Positions 37,101-52,100 of a DNA stretch of 64,000 bases are shown here, one piece after another (within the stretch, counting starts at the first letter, position 1; each line of letters begins with the position of its first letter). The stretch lies in assembly GCF_026151205.1 (NCBI RefSeq), contig NC_087074.1:4278001-4342000 (forward strand), given 5' to 3'. A program made the translations under genes and the position numbers. This stretch comes from Bolinopsis microptera. Taxonomy: Eukaryota > Ctenophora > Tentaculata > Lobata > Bolinopsidae. The notes below the pieces were generated by a model. That model was not told the origin of the DNA and made no database searches. It worked only from the letters and a program-made list of their open reading frames with translations.

Positions 37101-40100
37101 CGACGAGTCCAACTCGGCGCGCGTCCTGGTAGGTTGTAAACCTACAACTGGAGGCACAGAAAACTCTACTAGTATATGATGTTTTCAAGGGTCACTTGGC
37201 GGAAAAAGTCAATAATATAATAAGTGACGTTCAGGAAAATTTGATGGACGAAGAAAATTGAAAATTGAAAATAAGACACAAGTCCGGAAATGAGCTGGCG
37301 TTGGGATCGAATGATAAATTAGCTTAGCCGACTGAATGATTCAGGGAATCAATAAATATTTTAAGACTGTATAATTGGTGTGGAACAGCCCTTAAACATT
37401 CTGAAATTTCTGGAGGATTTCTGAAATTTCTGGAAATGATCTTACTTTACCTCACGTTTGCACCCGACACTAAGTGGACCGACAACGGTATGGGGGTCAC
37501 GACATGATGGTATAGGGGTCACGACAATGGTATAATGGGGGTCAAGACTTCATTTACAAATCTTAATCAGGTAACCGGAAGTTAACCCAGTAGAGGAATC
37601 TATGAATCTTTCCTAGCCGTTAAGTAAACATCTACGGTAAGGTAATGCTTCCCTTGACGATAACCTAGCCTGCGGACATACTATGTTTCTAAGATAAACA
37701 CATATCTCTGCGGCTATTTCTATCCTCAGGATACCAGATAATGTGAAAAAAACAGAACAGTTTATATTGGTCGTTCGCTTTTCTTATTCTGATTCATTCA
37801 CGACCGATTTCATTCTCGGCAACATTTCGCGTTTAGTACAGAAACGGTAATTTAAATTGATATCATTTCTTTTTATTTGGAAAAAGGAAACTTTTGTTAC
37901 GTTCCATGCACTTTATATTATTACCCAATTTTAGGTTTTGGAATAATAATGGAATTGAACATGAAATAATTTAAGTTTAACTACAAGTACATGTATATTG
38001 TATAGTGTCAGTGACAAATAAAAGTGTCAATGCAATGCAAACATTTATATGTGCCATTAATTTACGGGAAGGCCGCCAAAATTTTTGTCGAAATAATTTT
38101 TGGGAACTACCTTATCGGACCTTATTTGGACGGACATTACTTGAACGCTGGAGGCCCTAGCGTTCATTTTAATGTCCGTTCAAATAAAGTCCGTTCAATT
38201 AATGTCCGTCCAAGTTAAAGTCCGTTGAAATTTTTTCAAAAATTTGTCCATTTCGAACTTTTTGTCCAGAATATGACAACTATGAGAACTTTATTGTGCC
38301 GTAAGATAACGAAGGAAATGTTCTCCTTGGTCTGCTGGAGGCACAGAAAACTCTATTAGTATATGATGTTTACAAGGGTCACTTGGCGGAAAAAGTCAAT
38401 AATAATATATGATAAGTGACGTTCAGGAAAATTTGATGGACGAAGAAAATTGAAAATTGAAAATAAGACACAAGTCCAGAAATGAGCTGGCGGTGGGATC
38501 GAATGATAAATTAGCTTAGCCGACTGAATGATTCAATGAAACAAGAAATATTTTAAGACTGTATAATTGGTGTGGAACAGCCCTTAAACATTCTGCAATT
38601 TATGGAGGATTTCTGGAATTTCTGGAAATGATCTTACTTTACCTCACGTTTGCACCCCGACACTAAGTGGACCGACAACGGTATGGGGGTCACGACATGA
38701 TGGTATAGGGGTCACGACAATGGTATGGGGGTCAAGACTTCATATACAAATCTTAATCAGGTAACCGGAAGTTAACCCAGTAGAGGAATCTATGAATCTT
38801 TCCTAGCCGTTAAGTAAACATCTACGGTGATAATGCTTCCCTTGACGATAACCTAGCCTGCGGACATACTATGTTTCTAAGATAAACACATATCTCTGCG
38901 GCTATTTCTATCCTCAGGATACCAGATAATGTGAAAAAAACAGAACAGTTTATATTGGTCGTTCGCTTTTCTTATTCTGATTCATTCACGACCGATTTCA
39001 TTCTCGGCAACATTTCGCGTTTAGTACAGAAACGGTAATTTAAATTGATGTCATTTCTTTTTATTTGGAAAAAGGAAACTTTTGTTACGTTCCATGCACT
39101 TTATATTATTACCCAATTTTAGGTGTTGGAATAATAATGGAATTAAACATGAAATAATTTAAGTTTAACTACAAGTACATGTATATTGTATAGTGTCAGT
39201 GACAAATAAAAGTGTCAATGCAATGCAAACATTTATATGTGCCATTAATTTACGGGAGGGCCGCCAAAATTTTTGTCGAAATAATTTTTGGGAACTAAGA
39301 GTAAAATAATAGACTTTCTAATTGTGGTACGAGAGAGCATATAATTATAAACAAGTTAATGCTATCAAAATTCTTGTTACTGGGCGGCGCTCGGCCTATC
39401 AATTGTCATTCCAATATATATTCAATCTGTTTATGAACAGAGAAGCCTCGAGGTCCCCAGGTAAAATTCGTGGCCGGGAGATATAATTAAATTTTTCAAA
39501 CGTAATGTGGTAGTTGGTACCCTGATAATGACTTGTAAGTTATACTTAGACTTAAAGTTAAACCCATGTCTATACTGGAGCTACGCGTTTCCAAGAAAGC
39601 TTGATCACTTGATTCAATTTTTATTCAATTTCCCGTAAAACTAAAATAATTCCTCCTGTCCTACCCCTAGATACCTCGCAATGTTCACATGTAATAGCAG
39701 ATAATTCAGGGGTATAGGAATTATTTTCTGTGCGCCACAGTCAGAATTTCAAAGGTTTTATAAATTTCAATACTATAGTAGTAGTACCGTACAGTTAAAG
39801 TTTGCCGAAGGCAAACATTTTTGAACATTTTGCTCGTGCAAAACGCCTGGAAGCAATTTGGCAATAGAGACATTTTGAACTATGCTTACACTGTACAACA
39901 TTAAAATATTCTCTTAAAAAATATAACACTAGTTTTACTAGTATATGATGTTTTCGAGGGTCACTTGGCGGAAAAAGTCACCGAAATTATGGCACTCAAC
40001 AACATAGTTCATGAGCTAGTCCCCGCCAACATGAAAAACTTGTTCCAGCCTCTAGATATTACGGTAAATCGTGTTGCCAAGGACATTGTCCGACGTTGTT

Positions 40101-43100
40101 ATAGTTCATATTACTCAGGGGAGGTAATGAAACAGTGCTAGGAAAGCCCCACGTGATGTTAAGGTTAACCTAAAGTTGTCTAAGATAAAAACCACTTCAC
40201 GCCGAATGGCTTGTAAAAGTTATCACTGAAATGCAGGACCGGGGTAGTTTGATAAAAAAAAGGTTTCCATAAAGCTAGAAATCACTGATCCTTGTTTAAC
40301 CATGGACTATTTCATGCACGAAATCCCATTTGATGAAGATGATATGTGATATTAGACACTGATCATGTACACATATTTTAACATTTTTACTGCTTAATGA
40401 CTGTTTTTTTTACATACTGTATAAAAAATGGATTTAAAAATCATTTTCTGAAATAAAAAAAACGTCAACAAATTGAAAAAAATTGGATTTTTGATGGTTT
40501 TGAATGCCTTCGAGGGTTCATATTAATGTCCGTTCATAATTATGTCCGTTCATGTAATGTCCGTCCAAATAAGGTCCGATAAGGTAGTATTAAATTTATC
40601 AGTGATAAAGGGTCTCAACCAAACCTCTTCGTCCATGACATTTGACTCAAATGTCACATCATCAAGAATTGTAGGAGCAATGTATCTGTCCTCGGCGTTA
40701 GTTTCACCTCCAAAGATTACTTTTCCGCCCTCCAGGATTGATTTGACTCTCTCAAAGTTTCTATCGTTCACTATCCTCGCGTAGTCCGGCGTCTTGGAGG
40801 GATCGTCCCCGTAAAACTCGGTGATGTATTTCTTCACGGAGGCAATGAATTCTTCCTTTTTTGATTTGTGGACTATGACATAATCCGGGGCGATGCAAAC
40901 TTGCCCGGTGTTCATGAACTGAAAGGAATTGTTTTATTTTGGTGATTTACAGGCTTTTTTTGTTCACAAGCATCTATTTGATTCATTGGCAATCGGTAGG
41001 TATCGATACATCGAAATTAAAAGGAAAAAGGGTAACGAAGCCACAAAACTCAGCCCCTCAAAGGAAGCCGTGCTTGTAAAATGTCTAACATTCCCAACGG
41101 ACCTTGCCCCAGCAAATTCTTCTCGCGGCCACGTCTACGTTAGCTGTTTCATCGACGATAGTGGGAGACTTTCCACCAAGCTCCAGTGTTGTGGATATCA
41201 GATTCGCGGCTGCTTTCGCTGCAACCTTCTTACCAATCGCTGTGCTTCCTACAATAAATTAACAATGAGAAAATAAACCCTTCGGCTATCACATCTATAA
41301 ATAATTTATGACCATAATGAGTATTAATACTTTGTGATCTCTGGACTCTGGTCGTAAAGATTGCTGACCTGTAAAGAACACATGGTCCCACCGCTGCTCC
41401 ATCAACTTCATCGCAATTTCAGGTCCACCCTGGAGAATCCTATAACAATCAGAATCCATATACTCTCTAAAGTACTGGACAAGAACTTTAGTAGAGTTAG
41501 GTACAATCTCGCTGGGTTTGATAACAGCACAACACCCCGCTGCAATAGCTCCGATTAGCGGGATCATGGTAAGTTGGAGGGGGTAGTTCCAAGCTCCAAA
41601 TATCATGATTATTCCTCTGGGTTCAGGATACAAGTGAACATCATCTGCAGCGTACGCAGCGTCCTGGAGGCCAAGTGTTTAGACTTGATTGTGAGGTGAA
41701 CAGTGATTGTGTGGATGAAAGGAGACGTTTGAAATAGTATGTCACATTAATTTGTCTATTTTGATTACATTAGTCCAAATACCAAGGCAAAGTATGCTGA
41801 TTAAATTCTTGGACTGATGCCAGGACTCACCGTCTTTATTTTGGAAGGAGACATCCACTCCTCCAGGTTTCTGATGGTGTGGCCTATTTCATGGTCTGTG
41901 AAACGAATATCAGTGAAGTATAGTTCTTCTTCTGGCTTCCTCATATCTTTAACCACTGCTTCTGCATAGTCAGTCCTGATCGAGGATATTACTGGATAAT
42001 GATCTACTTTAGGGATAATTATTACTGTTCTGTAATCTGTTCACTGATCACTATATTTATGATATAAATTAAAGTAGAATCAAGATCTTAGAAACAAGAT
42101 CTTAGATGGTTGGTCTATGCATTCCTCTCTTATAATTGTATATTAATGTTAACTAAGATCGCGCATTTATCAATCATCAGTATCACTAGGGTTACCGAAA
42201 AGGAGATAAACACCTCAGGCCATCCCAACAATTGCGGGAGAGAGTAGAGACCTGCCCTTGTATCTTGTTGTATCAGTATCACTAACCTCAACGCTTTCAG
42301 CATGGCAGCTAACTGCTTGAGTTGAGACAGGCGGTACTGTATGGACCTTGTCTTGCCAGAGAAATAAACCTCTCTGAGTTCACTGACAATGTTTTCCATG
42401 TCTTCCAAGGTTTCTGGTTCTTTAGTGTCTTCGGGAGCACCCTAGAGATACAAAAAGTAAAAAACATTGCTGCTGTGTAAATCATAATGGGGTTTAAAAT
42501 TGCCTGATTGTTAAAAGTTATTCCAAATAATTTAGAGAGCGTAATTGAGAGACTGTTTCGTCACAATATACTTCTGCTGCCAATGCAGAATGTTATCATT
42601 TAACCGTTTTTAAACAATTAAATCGTATTAACAACAGCCAAGTAGAAAATCCCAGAGCACAGAAGGCTTTGTTTCAATCTAACAGCGGACAGGATCAGAG
42701 CCTAAAGCAAGCGACTGTAACGAAAGAATACCGGTCTAAACAAATCTGATTTAAAGAAACAGGAGTAAGAATTATTCTGCTTGTTACATATCATAACGCA
42801 TGATTCCACTTCAGACATACTTCAGTCATCGCGGAGCTCGGTAAATAATTTTAATAATGGAGAAACGATAACTAAATTTATAGATTTTATTTATTGAAAT
42901 TCAGATATAAACAATCGTGAGCCGATTATCAGTGTTTAGGAATGACTGCTGAGTTGAAGGTACCGCTGCCGTTCGGGCGTCGGCTGGGCGCCTGTCGGGG
43001 CAGTGTCTATTGCAGTTATAATTATATTATCATAGATATGAGGCCAGCATAGCTCATAGTATTGTAATACTACCCGCTGCAATACCACTGAGGAACTTAG

Positions 43101-46100
43101 CATGGCATGGTCTTTGAAGAAAGAATTCGCCAATTCATATTTCTTATATAAATATTTAAAGACGGAATAAAATTATTGTATGCTTAATCCTCTAAATACA
43201 CGAGAAGATCCCTAATGACCCCTGCATAACCATTAATCAATGGCCATGCCGAAGGACAACGGAAAGATTACCCGCTCAAGGACTGCAGCGAATATACATA
43301 TAAAAAATACTGATATATATCAGTATTTTAAATTTTTAACGAACGTGCTACAAGGTCATCTGCACTATGATCTGGTCACGTGCTACAAGGTTATCTGCAC
43401 TATGATCTGGTCACGTGCTACAAGGTTGTCTGCACTATGATCTGGTCACGTGCTACAAGGTTGTCTCCACTATGATCTGGTCACGTGTTACAAGGTTATC
43501 TCCACTATGATCTGGTCACGTGCTACAAGGTTATCTCCACTATGATCTGGTCACGTGCTACAAGGTTATCTGCACTATGATCTGGTCACGTGCTACAAGG
43601 TTATCTGCACTATGATCTGGTCACGTGCCACAAGGTTGTCTGCACTATGATCTGGTCACGTGCTACAAGGTTGTCTCCACTATGATCTGGTCACGTGTTA
43701 CAAGGTTATCTCCACTATGATCTGGTCACGTGCTACAAGGTCATCTGCACTATAATCTGGTCACGTGCTACAAGGTTGTCTGCACTATGATCTGGTCACG
43801 TGCTACAAGGTTGTCTCCACTATGATCTGGTCACGTGTTACAAGGTTATCTCCACTATGATCTGGTCACGTGCTACAAGGTCATCTGCACTATAATCTGG
43901 TCACGTGCTACAAGGTTATCTGCACTATGATCTGGTCACGTGCTACAAGGTTATCTGCACTATGATCTGGTCACGTGCCACAAGGTTATCTCCACTATGA
44001 TCTGGTCACGTGCTACAAGGTTATCTCCACTATGATCTGGTCACGTGCTACAATGTTATCTCCACTATGATCTGGTCACGTGCTACAAGGTTATCTCCGC
44101 TATAATCTGGTCACGTGCTACAAGGTTATCTCCACTATGATCTGGTCACGTGCTACAAGGTTATCTCCACTATGATCTGGTCACGTGCTACAAGGTTATC
44201 TCCACTATGATCTGGTCACGTGCTACAAGGTTATCTCCGCTATAATCTGGTCACGTATTATAAGGTTATCTGCACTATGATCTGGCCACGTGCTACAAGG
44301 TTATCTGCACTATGATCATTGATCTGGTCACGCGCTACAAGGTTATCTGCACTATAATCTGGTCACGTGCTACAAGGTTATCTCCACTATGATCTGGTCA
44401 CGTGCTACAAGGTTATCTCCACTATGATCTGGTCACGTGCTACAAGGTTGTCTGCACTATGATCTGGTCACGTGTTACAAGGTTATCTCCACTATGATCT
44501 GGTCACGTGCTACAAGGTTATCTCCACTATGATCTGGTCACGTGCCGGATGAAGATAAAATCCCCAGTATTGTGATATGGCAGGCAGCAGCGGGTAATAT
44601 TATAATACTGATAAAACAATTATTCATTTTTACGGCACAATCAAACAAATAAACAATGTCAACAGTAAGTAAATCAGTGGAGGCTTGAGGAGGTTTCAAG
44701 CGCCGAAGGTCACTGCAATTTCAGATCGTCTATATTCTTCAAAGGACCACTACTAGCTATCACCGAGACCAACATTAAAATTACTTCCCTCCCTAGCTTA
44801 TTTTCGATAAACATCTATTAGTCTATGATGCCAAACGTATTATTCTCGAGAAACAGTAAACTGAATGAGTAGACGGAGCATGGCCCGTTTTTTGGGTTAA
44901 CGAACTTATCAAGCATTTTGGGTATCTCGTTAACAAAATTGATTGGGTGAATATGTGACACGACACCTTAACTGGGCTGCGTTCACAATTAAACGGGGTC
45001 ACATAATCACGTGATCACTGATCAGGTAAGCCAATCACCTGATCACACGTAATGAACAAACTCGTTATGCTTCGTTTCTAATTCATCTGAGAAGTAGAAG
45101 CTACAATTACTCTCATTTTTCAGAACAAACGTAATTCGAATGGCCAAACACAATTCAATAAAATTTGGCTGGATCCGATTATCAGGACTATCAAATAAAT
45201 GCGATAATGAACTTTCACGCGAAAAAAGAACATGAATATTCATTGATTTAACATATTCCTTGAATGAGTGGTGATAGGAAGTCATACGAAAAAGAATTAC
45301 CTCAATCGGGCATTCAGTGACTGAGCTATAAAGGCCAACGTATGTAACGTTACTTAATTGGTCCACCCTGTATATATCATAAACCTGTTTTAAAGCCGAT
45401 ATGGGTGGCCCTCGAGGACTTTCAATCAATCAATGCTTATCGTTGGATTTGAGAGTGACCACTGAAACCAGCTCAACCATCTTCGTCAATATACAAATAT
45501 ACAAAATATAAAAATTAAAATATAAAAATACTTCAACAAGCAATTTTGCACCCTTGAAAACTTCTGGGTGTAATTTGGTGACACAGGAGAACCCTGCTGA
45601 GTTTAATTTTAAAATTTAGGTTTTAGTTTAAAATTTAAGTTTTAGTTTAAAATTTAAGTTTAAGAAGTGTACTATTCTGGCCTCTATGATAATATAACTC
45701 CGGCGCCCTACCGGCAGCGGTATCCGCTCAAACTGCCGTAAAGAAATAGGAAACAAACTAAATGAATCATGAATCAAAACACATCCTGATGATTTGCTAA
45801 AGTGCTAAGGTGCTAAGAATCAAGATACAGCCGATAATGAAGTGCTTACAATTACCAATAATCAAGACAGACAGAGATATCATAAGTTTAGTCTTGTCTG
45901 CATTTATGTGTGATACTATTGAAATGCTTTGTGTTGGAAATTTTATTTATCGATTGATATCACTAAAGCTACTTAGCTAAGAACTTGACGGCGCGGATGT
46001 TACTCGTCTAAATTTCTTCGAAGTAGCGCGCGCCGGGCCAGACCATTAACAATGGTCAAGCTAAGAACACACCCTAAGAATCGGAGACTGCGAGTAACAT

Positions 46101-49100
46101 GGAGCATCGCCAACAAATAAAAATGAAAATTAACAAAATTTACCTAAAGACTTAATACCAGAGGCAGTAAACATACACACTCAGATCAGTTAAAGTTCAA
46201 CTTCCTAATTCTAGTGAAGTTGTTCGAGGTTCCCGCTTGATAAAATCATACAACTCTGTTAATCCCAGATATTCACCTTCATCTTGTTATCATAACATGT
46301 CCCGTGGATCAAATCACAACGTAATTGTATTATAATCGGTCCAAAATTAATCAAACTAATAATAAAAGTGTACTAAGCTCATGATAGACGTCTTTGGAGA
46401 AGTTATGGGTGAGTCGAGACTACTCGGCCACTCGATTTTATGATTTAATTTCTATTATCTTGTGTTTGCTGTATATAGTTGATTAATAATAATAATAATA
46501 AAAGGATTTTTAAAGGACACCGAACTTTACTCAGAAACCTTTGCCTGTTTTGATTTATCAATTTTAGCGCGGTGACGTTAATTTCATTCATAATTCTTTT
46601 CAACTTATCTTGATAAATTTATTTCACCATGTTTCATAATTGTGTTAATCAAAAAATCGATGATGCAAATCGGCCTTAGCCCTTATATCAAAATTTGAAA
46701 CTGAGGTCAGTATTTTTGGAACATTTGACAAATAATGGTAAACATTTCCAATTTGATCTGCTGTACGACCACAGGTACTCACGTTATTCAGCACTTGACA
46801 CACATCTCGCACACACATGCCTGCAAGCGCAAGGAAAAATGTAGCTTGTTAACGAGCACCTACAAAATGAAGTGAATAACAACAGCACTAGAAACGACAA
46901 GAGAGAGATAGAGCACTGGGCAGTATAACTATAAGTACTGATTTTTGGCCTCTCCTGTATCCTTAAAATGCTTCACCAAAACCTGCCCAGCTCCAACAAC
47001 CTTCAAGTGCATCAATTTTGTGCTATTCAGTATTCAGCAAGAATCCTCCTTACTGGGCGGCGCTGAGCCTGTCATTCCGCCGCAGCTTTAATCGTGTTCA
47101 ATGTGTTTATGAATATTATTATCCTGGGGTCCCCAGGTAAGAATCCTCCCAGGTGAATGGTAAGAATTTGGAAACTTTTAAAGCGGAAATATGGTTTCAT
47201 AATATGACTTTATAACTAAGCAGCAATGAATTGAGAAGCCGGGAAATGTAAAAGCTGTCCAGTATGAACTTTCGGACAAAGTCAGTGCAAGGCAGGTGTG
47301 GAGGAGCGAGACGTTCTGTTCACTAGGATAAATACTGACAAATAAATTATATTTTGTTTCATGGGAAATGAATGGGCTACATTCAGTTCAAGACTGTCTA
47401 GTGTCTGACTAATTTGGTAAGTTACGGTGACAAATCAGTGGATTTTAGAAGCTTTTGTGCCTCTGATAATCTATAGAGACTGTTTATACTTTATTAGGGC
47501 TCAAAATCGAGCATAGAAGTTAAATCTATATTTCTGTAAGTGTAACTTACTAAGTTACTAGAGAAAACCCTAAAGTCGTAGGATCCTACTCATAAAACTA
47601 TGCAAAAACCTCAAGGATTTAAAGTTGTTCAAATTCTAGACTTAATACTCGTGGTAGTTGTCTCCCTCAAAATTTTCTGCTGAAACTATAATCTTTGGGC
47701 GTTTTAAAATAAGTTATTTAATCTTGCTCGAACATTTTTCACTACACCATCAACTTAAAGTGCGACTTATCAGCTTACTCATATTAACTTAGAGATGGAG
47801 ATGGATTGAAAGAATAATTATAATCTATCCAAAATTTGCACAGATTCTGAGGACGATTTTACAACTGTTTAATCTATTCGTTGTTGCGTTTCTTTTTTCA
47901 AAGAAATTACTAAACTGGATTATTTTACGAGCAAATACAAGTTGTTGGTAAGTGATACGACAAATCTAGCCTACTAAAAGTTTCCTGTCAATGAAAAATT
48001 GTCAGGGACTTAAGATTCGTATGAAATGACATATTATATTACATTATATTAATGTAATTGTCATTTTAACATTCACGTTATTGTTATTTCTAATGAATCT
48101 CACGATTGTTCTTTGACATGGAACTTTTAGTAGGCTAAATTCGTTGTCTCATTTCGTAAATGCTTAATCTATTGTCATTAAGATATTTTTAAGCAATTGA
48201 TTCCGCGACCTATGAATAGACACATACGACCTGATACGATTACAGAATGACCCTGTATTTCACGGAAGATGGCAAACGACCTTGCTCTAACTGACATCAA
48301 GATGGTATTCAAGGAAAACGGTCGACACGACATAAAATCCATAGTCCCACCACTAACAACAAGTCGCATCGATCAGTGACCACTCGTTACAATAACTCAT
48401 TTGGAGTCAATGCAGCAGGATTATTGAACCTTCTCCCACGACAAGTTAACCTTCTCCCACGACAAGTTAACAGCCCAACTGCTCTTATAGGACCCTTCAA
48501 TGGAAAAGTTTCCCGATCCTTCAATGGAAAGGTTTCCCGATACACCGCCAACCAAAGGATACACCGCCATCACCAACAACTCAGTCTTGCAATGGAATCT
48601 ACAAAAGGAGTTGGACCTGGAATGATTGAACTTTGAAGGACGTTATATTACATATTTTGTGATGTTGAGGGGATTTGGCATAATTTGGCCAAAAACTAGG
48701 ACCAAATATGGGAATGGCTGCACCACGGGCGCCCTGGGACCCCCTTAACATTTTGGTCACTGGTCTTAGTTTGTTGGTTAACTATCTCGAAAACAAGTTT
48801 CACAAAAAAATCGGGGTGACCCCAACTTTCACTTTCACCTTACTTGCAACAGTAAAAAACAGTTCTTGTTAGTAGTAAATAAAAAAATGTACAATGAACA
48901 TATTTCGTACAAAGGTCAAAATATTCCAACGAAAGCTGACTAAAGATCCATTTCTAAATTATATTTTAATCAGCAAACAATTTAGAAGTAAAACTGTTCA
49001 AATCGTATTTGACGTAGGTTAACTCAACAAACTAGAATCTGGGCAAATTAATAGTCAGAAGAAAGTGATAAATAACAGCGAAATTAAATCCTGGCATCAA

Positions 49101-52100
49101 AAGACAATGTGAGAGTTGAAATGAAAATCTGGCCGCAAATGGTGAAGCATAACAGTTGTGGTATGATAATTCTATCACATACTATACACTGGAATCATTA
49201 CACATACCAAGATCGGGATGATTCTGAAGTTGAAGACACAATTTACTTTTTAATTTTGTGCTCGACGAAACGAATTTGAAAATAAAAAATCATATCCTCT
49301 ATCGAAATCATAAGGAAATGCAGACTATGACTATGAGACGCGCCAACTTAAGACCAGTCAAGTATAAATGTAAAACAACATGCAGTCGTTTTCAGTTTTA
49401 GGGGAGCAAAAATAAAAGTGATATCATCATCTTGACCGTAAAATTACGGGTAAAATAAGGATTCAATCAGTAGCACTTAAGTAAGTATCCGAAATTAATC
49501 TTATCTTAACTGATTTTAGCAGTAAGTACTAAGTACTTATTACACTTAGTAGATAACAATGTATAATATTGTATTTCCTTGTCATTATATATGTAAAATA
49601 TACTTTATACAGACCATACAGTCACTATACGGCCTCTTTATGGCCGCTTTACATCCACCGTAACGATGGCCATTCCTCTAGAGTCTGGATATTTAACTTT
49701 AGGCACCTATTTCTACATTTTTAAGTTTCAACACAAGCTGATAAGGATTATTCAAACATTTGACCGTTCTCAGCTTCAAATTGAAGCGGTCCACAACAAC
49801 ACAAGAACACAAGAACAATGACAAATCAGTCGATATCTGAACGATCAAAGAAATAGACTGTGAAATCAAACTCGTCTGGAATTCATCCGGAAAATTTGAT
49901 AGGCATGATTTTATTTTAAAATTATCGGGTATAAAGGCCCAAGATATTGCTCATAATCGAATCTTATTAGGAAAATAAAGTCTTGATTGCAATTGCAAGC
50001 CCGGCCCGGATGTGCAACAAAATTGTAATGAACTTGTCCCTATTAAACTGGTTCCTATTTATGAGTACCTATTGCTGAAAGCACAGTGTAAGGCCTACAC
50101 GGACCGCCTCTAACTAGCCAATCCCTGTTTACATGCCGTGTAGCAGGGGACTAGAGAGAGCTAAACTAGTAAGCGGGGCATAGCCAATACACTATACTCC
50201 CATCATTGAGTATATTACCAACCAAGAGGAAAATTTCCTTGTGTATAGTCAGTAAAACATTTCAAGTGCATTTAATTTTCAACCACTTAATAAGGAACAT
50301 TTTGAACTCAGTTGTTATGGACAGGTTGATTTCGGAATAAAAACCGTTTTTAACCACATTTTGAAAAAACAATAACATTTTTTTTTATATTTTACCAAAT
50401 TTTCAAAATTTTGGACATTTTCAAGATGTTGGTAATGTCAACAGTAGATAACGTCCATAACAACTAAGATTTTGAAAGTAAACATTATTTTAAACACTGT
50501 CCATAAAAGAAAATAGTTGCTCGATACTACGGGAGAATATCAACCAAAACTGCAGTTCTTCTGCATCTTTGCTTGAAGCCAGTTTAGTTTCCTAAACTCA
50601 TGTAATGCTTTAGTGTCATCTTCATATCGTCGTTGGAGATTTCTTTGAGGTTCAGGAGGCTTTGAAATAATTTGGAAGCAGCTGCTTTGAAGTTGTCTTG
50701 GTATCCTTGAGTCTTGTAGGTGATAAATTTGGACGTTATGCCACTGAAGTCGAGCTTTTCTAATACATACCTCGTTTTGACGTCCATTTTCTCTTGCTTT
50801 TCAAGATGTGCCGTCACTTGTTCTACAATTATAGTGGAGTATTCCTTTGGTATATTCTCATTACGATTATTGTGGGTTTTGCAGCGAATTTGATGATTTG
50901 GAACGTATCGATTACTTATATTAGCAAGGCGGATAAAGAAGTCCAGCTGATCCAAAGGAAGGGTCTTCAAATCCTCTAACATCTTCTCCGTCCGTAATAT
51001 TTCCTGGTTACACATTATGCTGGTTTTCTTCTGAGCCAAAGCGTCCAGGTATTTTCCATCTTTGTCAAATGCTTTTGCTGCGATGGCTTCCTCCATTAGG
51101 AACTTGTCATCATCATCAACTGAGGCGTTATTAGGGGCCGCGTTCATCAGCGTGCTGAAATACTCCAGACACTTTTGTTGTATCCAAGTTACTTGAAAGG
51201 TGTAAGCCAGCTTGCTTGCTTGTCTGAAGATGTCCTTATCCAACGTTCCAAAGTCTCCGGTGTAAAGACTTTTCAGAAATCTTTTACACACAGCTGCGTC
51301 AAACTCATCCATCTCTACAGTCTTCAGATTCTTCTTTTCGATTATTTCTTCCAGATAGGGACTGTTAACAGCCATAATCATGGAGTTAACTTTGATCTTC
51401 TTCCCATCTTTCAAGCTGACCTCAATGTTTGAGTGGTGCCCTGAGTTAAAGTACTTCTCCCCAAAGTTGTGAGGAACCGCTGGGGTAGCTTTAGCCATCT
51501 TTACAAGCTGCTTCTAACGTAGAAAAAAGAAATGATGGAGAACAAGATGTACTTTGTCTCGGACAGACAGTGAAGCAAGAAGTTGAACTGGTGATCTTTA
51601 TAAACTGAGATCATGTCAGTCAAACTAAATCATTTGATTAAAGTTGCGCTCAACAACAAAAAAGTTACGCTCAAGATCTGCTTTCTGATCTCACATGATG
51701 TCCGATTAACATTTGCTGTGGATAATTTGACTGCCTGCTCGTCCTATTCCTAAAATTGGAGGCATTATGTGCGAGACTGGATTGACAATTTTTTGAGAGT
51801 GGAATGACGGTTGATATTACTTGGTACTCTTCACGACTAATTATCTAATTAAACATCAGGATATTCGATCATTGCTTAATCAGGTCATAACGTGGGTCAC
51901 ATCAATTATATCCTAGAACATTTCAAATTAAAGTCCTGAATTGACGGATTCGTTTTGGACTCAAAATCCAAATGACTAGAATAACTGTAAGTATTTACAC
52001 AAATATATCCTTCAGGGCAGAACATTGGGGTGATCTTCAGCCGAAAATCTGCAGGGAAGATCGTAAATCAGAGTATTGGAACTTGGTATGACAACGCCGC

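Noticed and set aside
43342-44545. CRISPR-like array of regular 35-bp units
   Set aside because: The units are contiguous variants with no unique spacers, and the setting is an animal intron. It is a minisatellite.
45043-45429. A 128-residue minus-strand frame
   Set aside because: It runs through a mariner-type terminus, begins at a non-ATG codon and shows no family motif, so I did not call it a gene.
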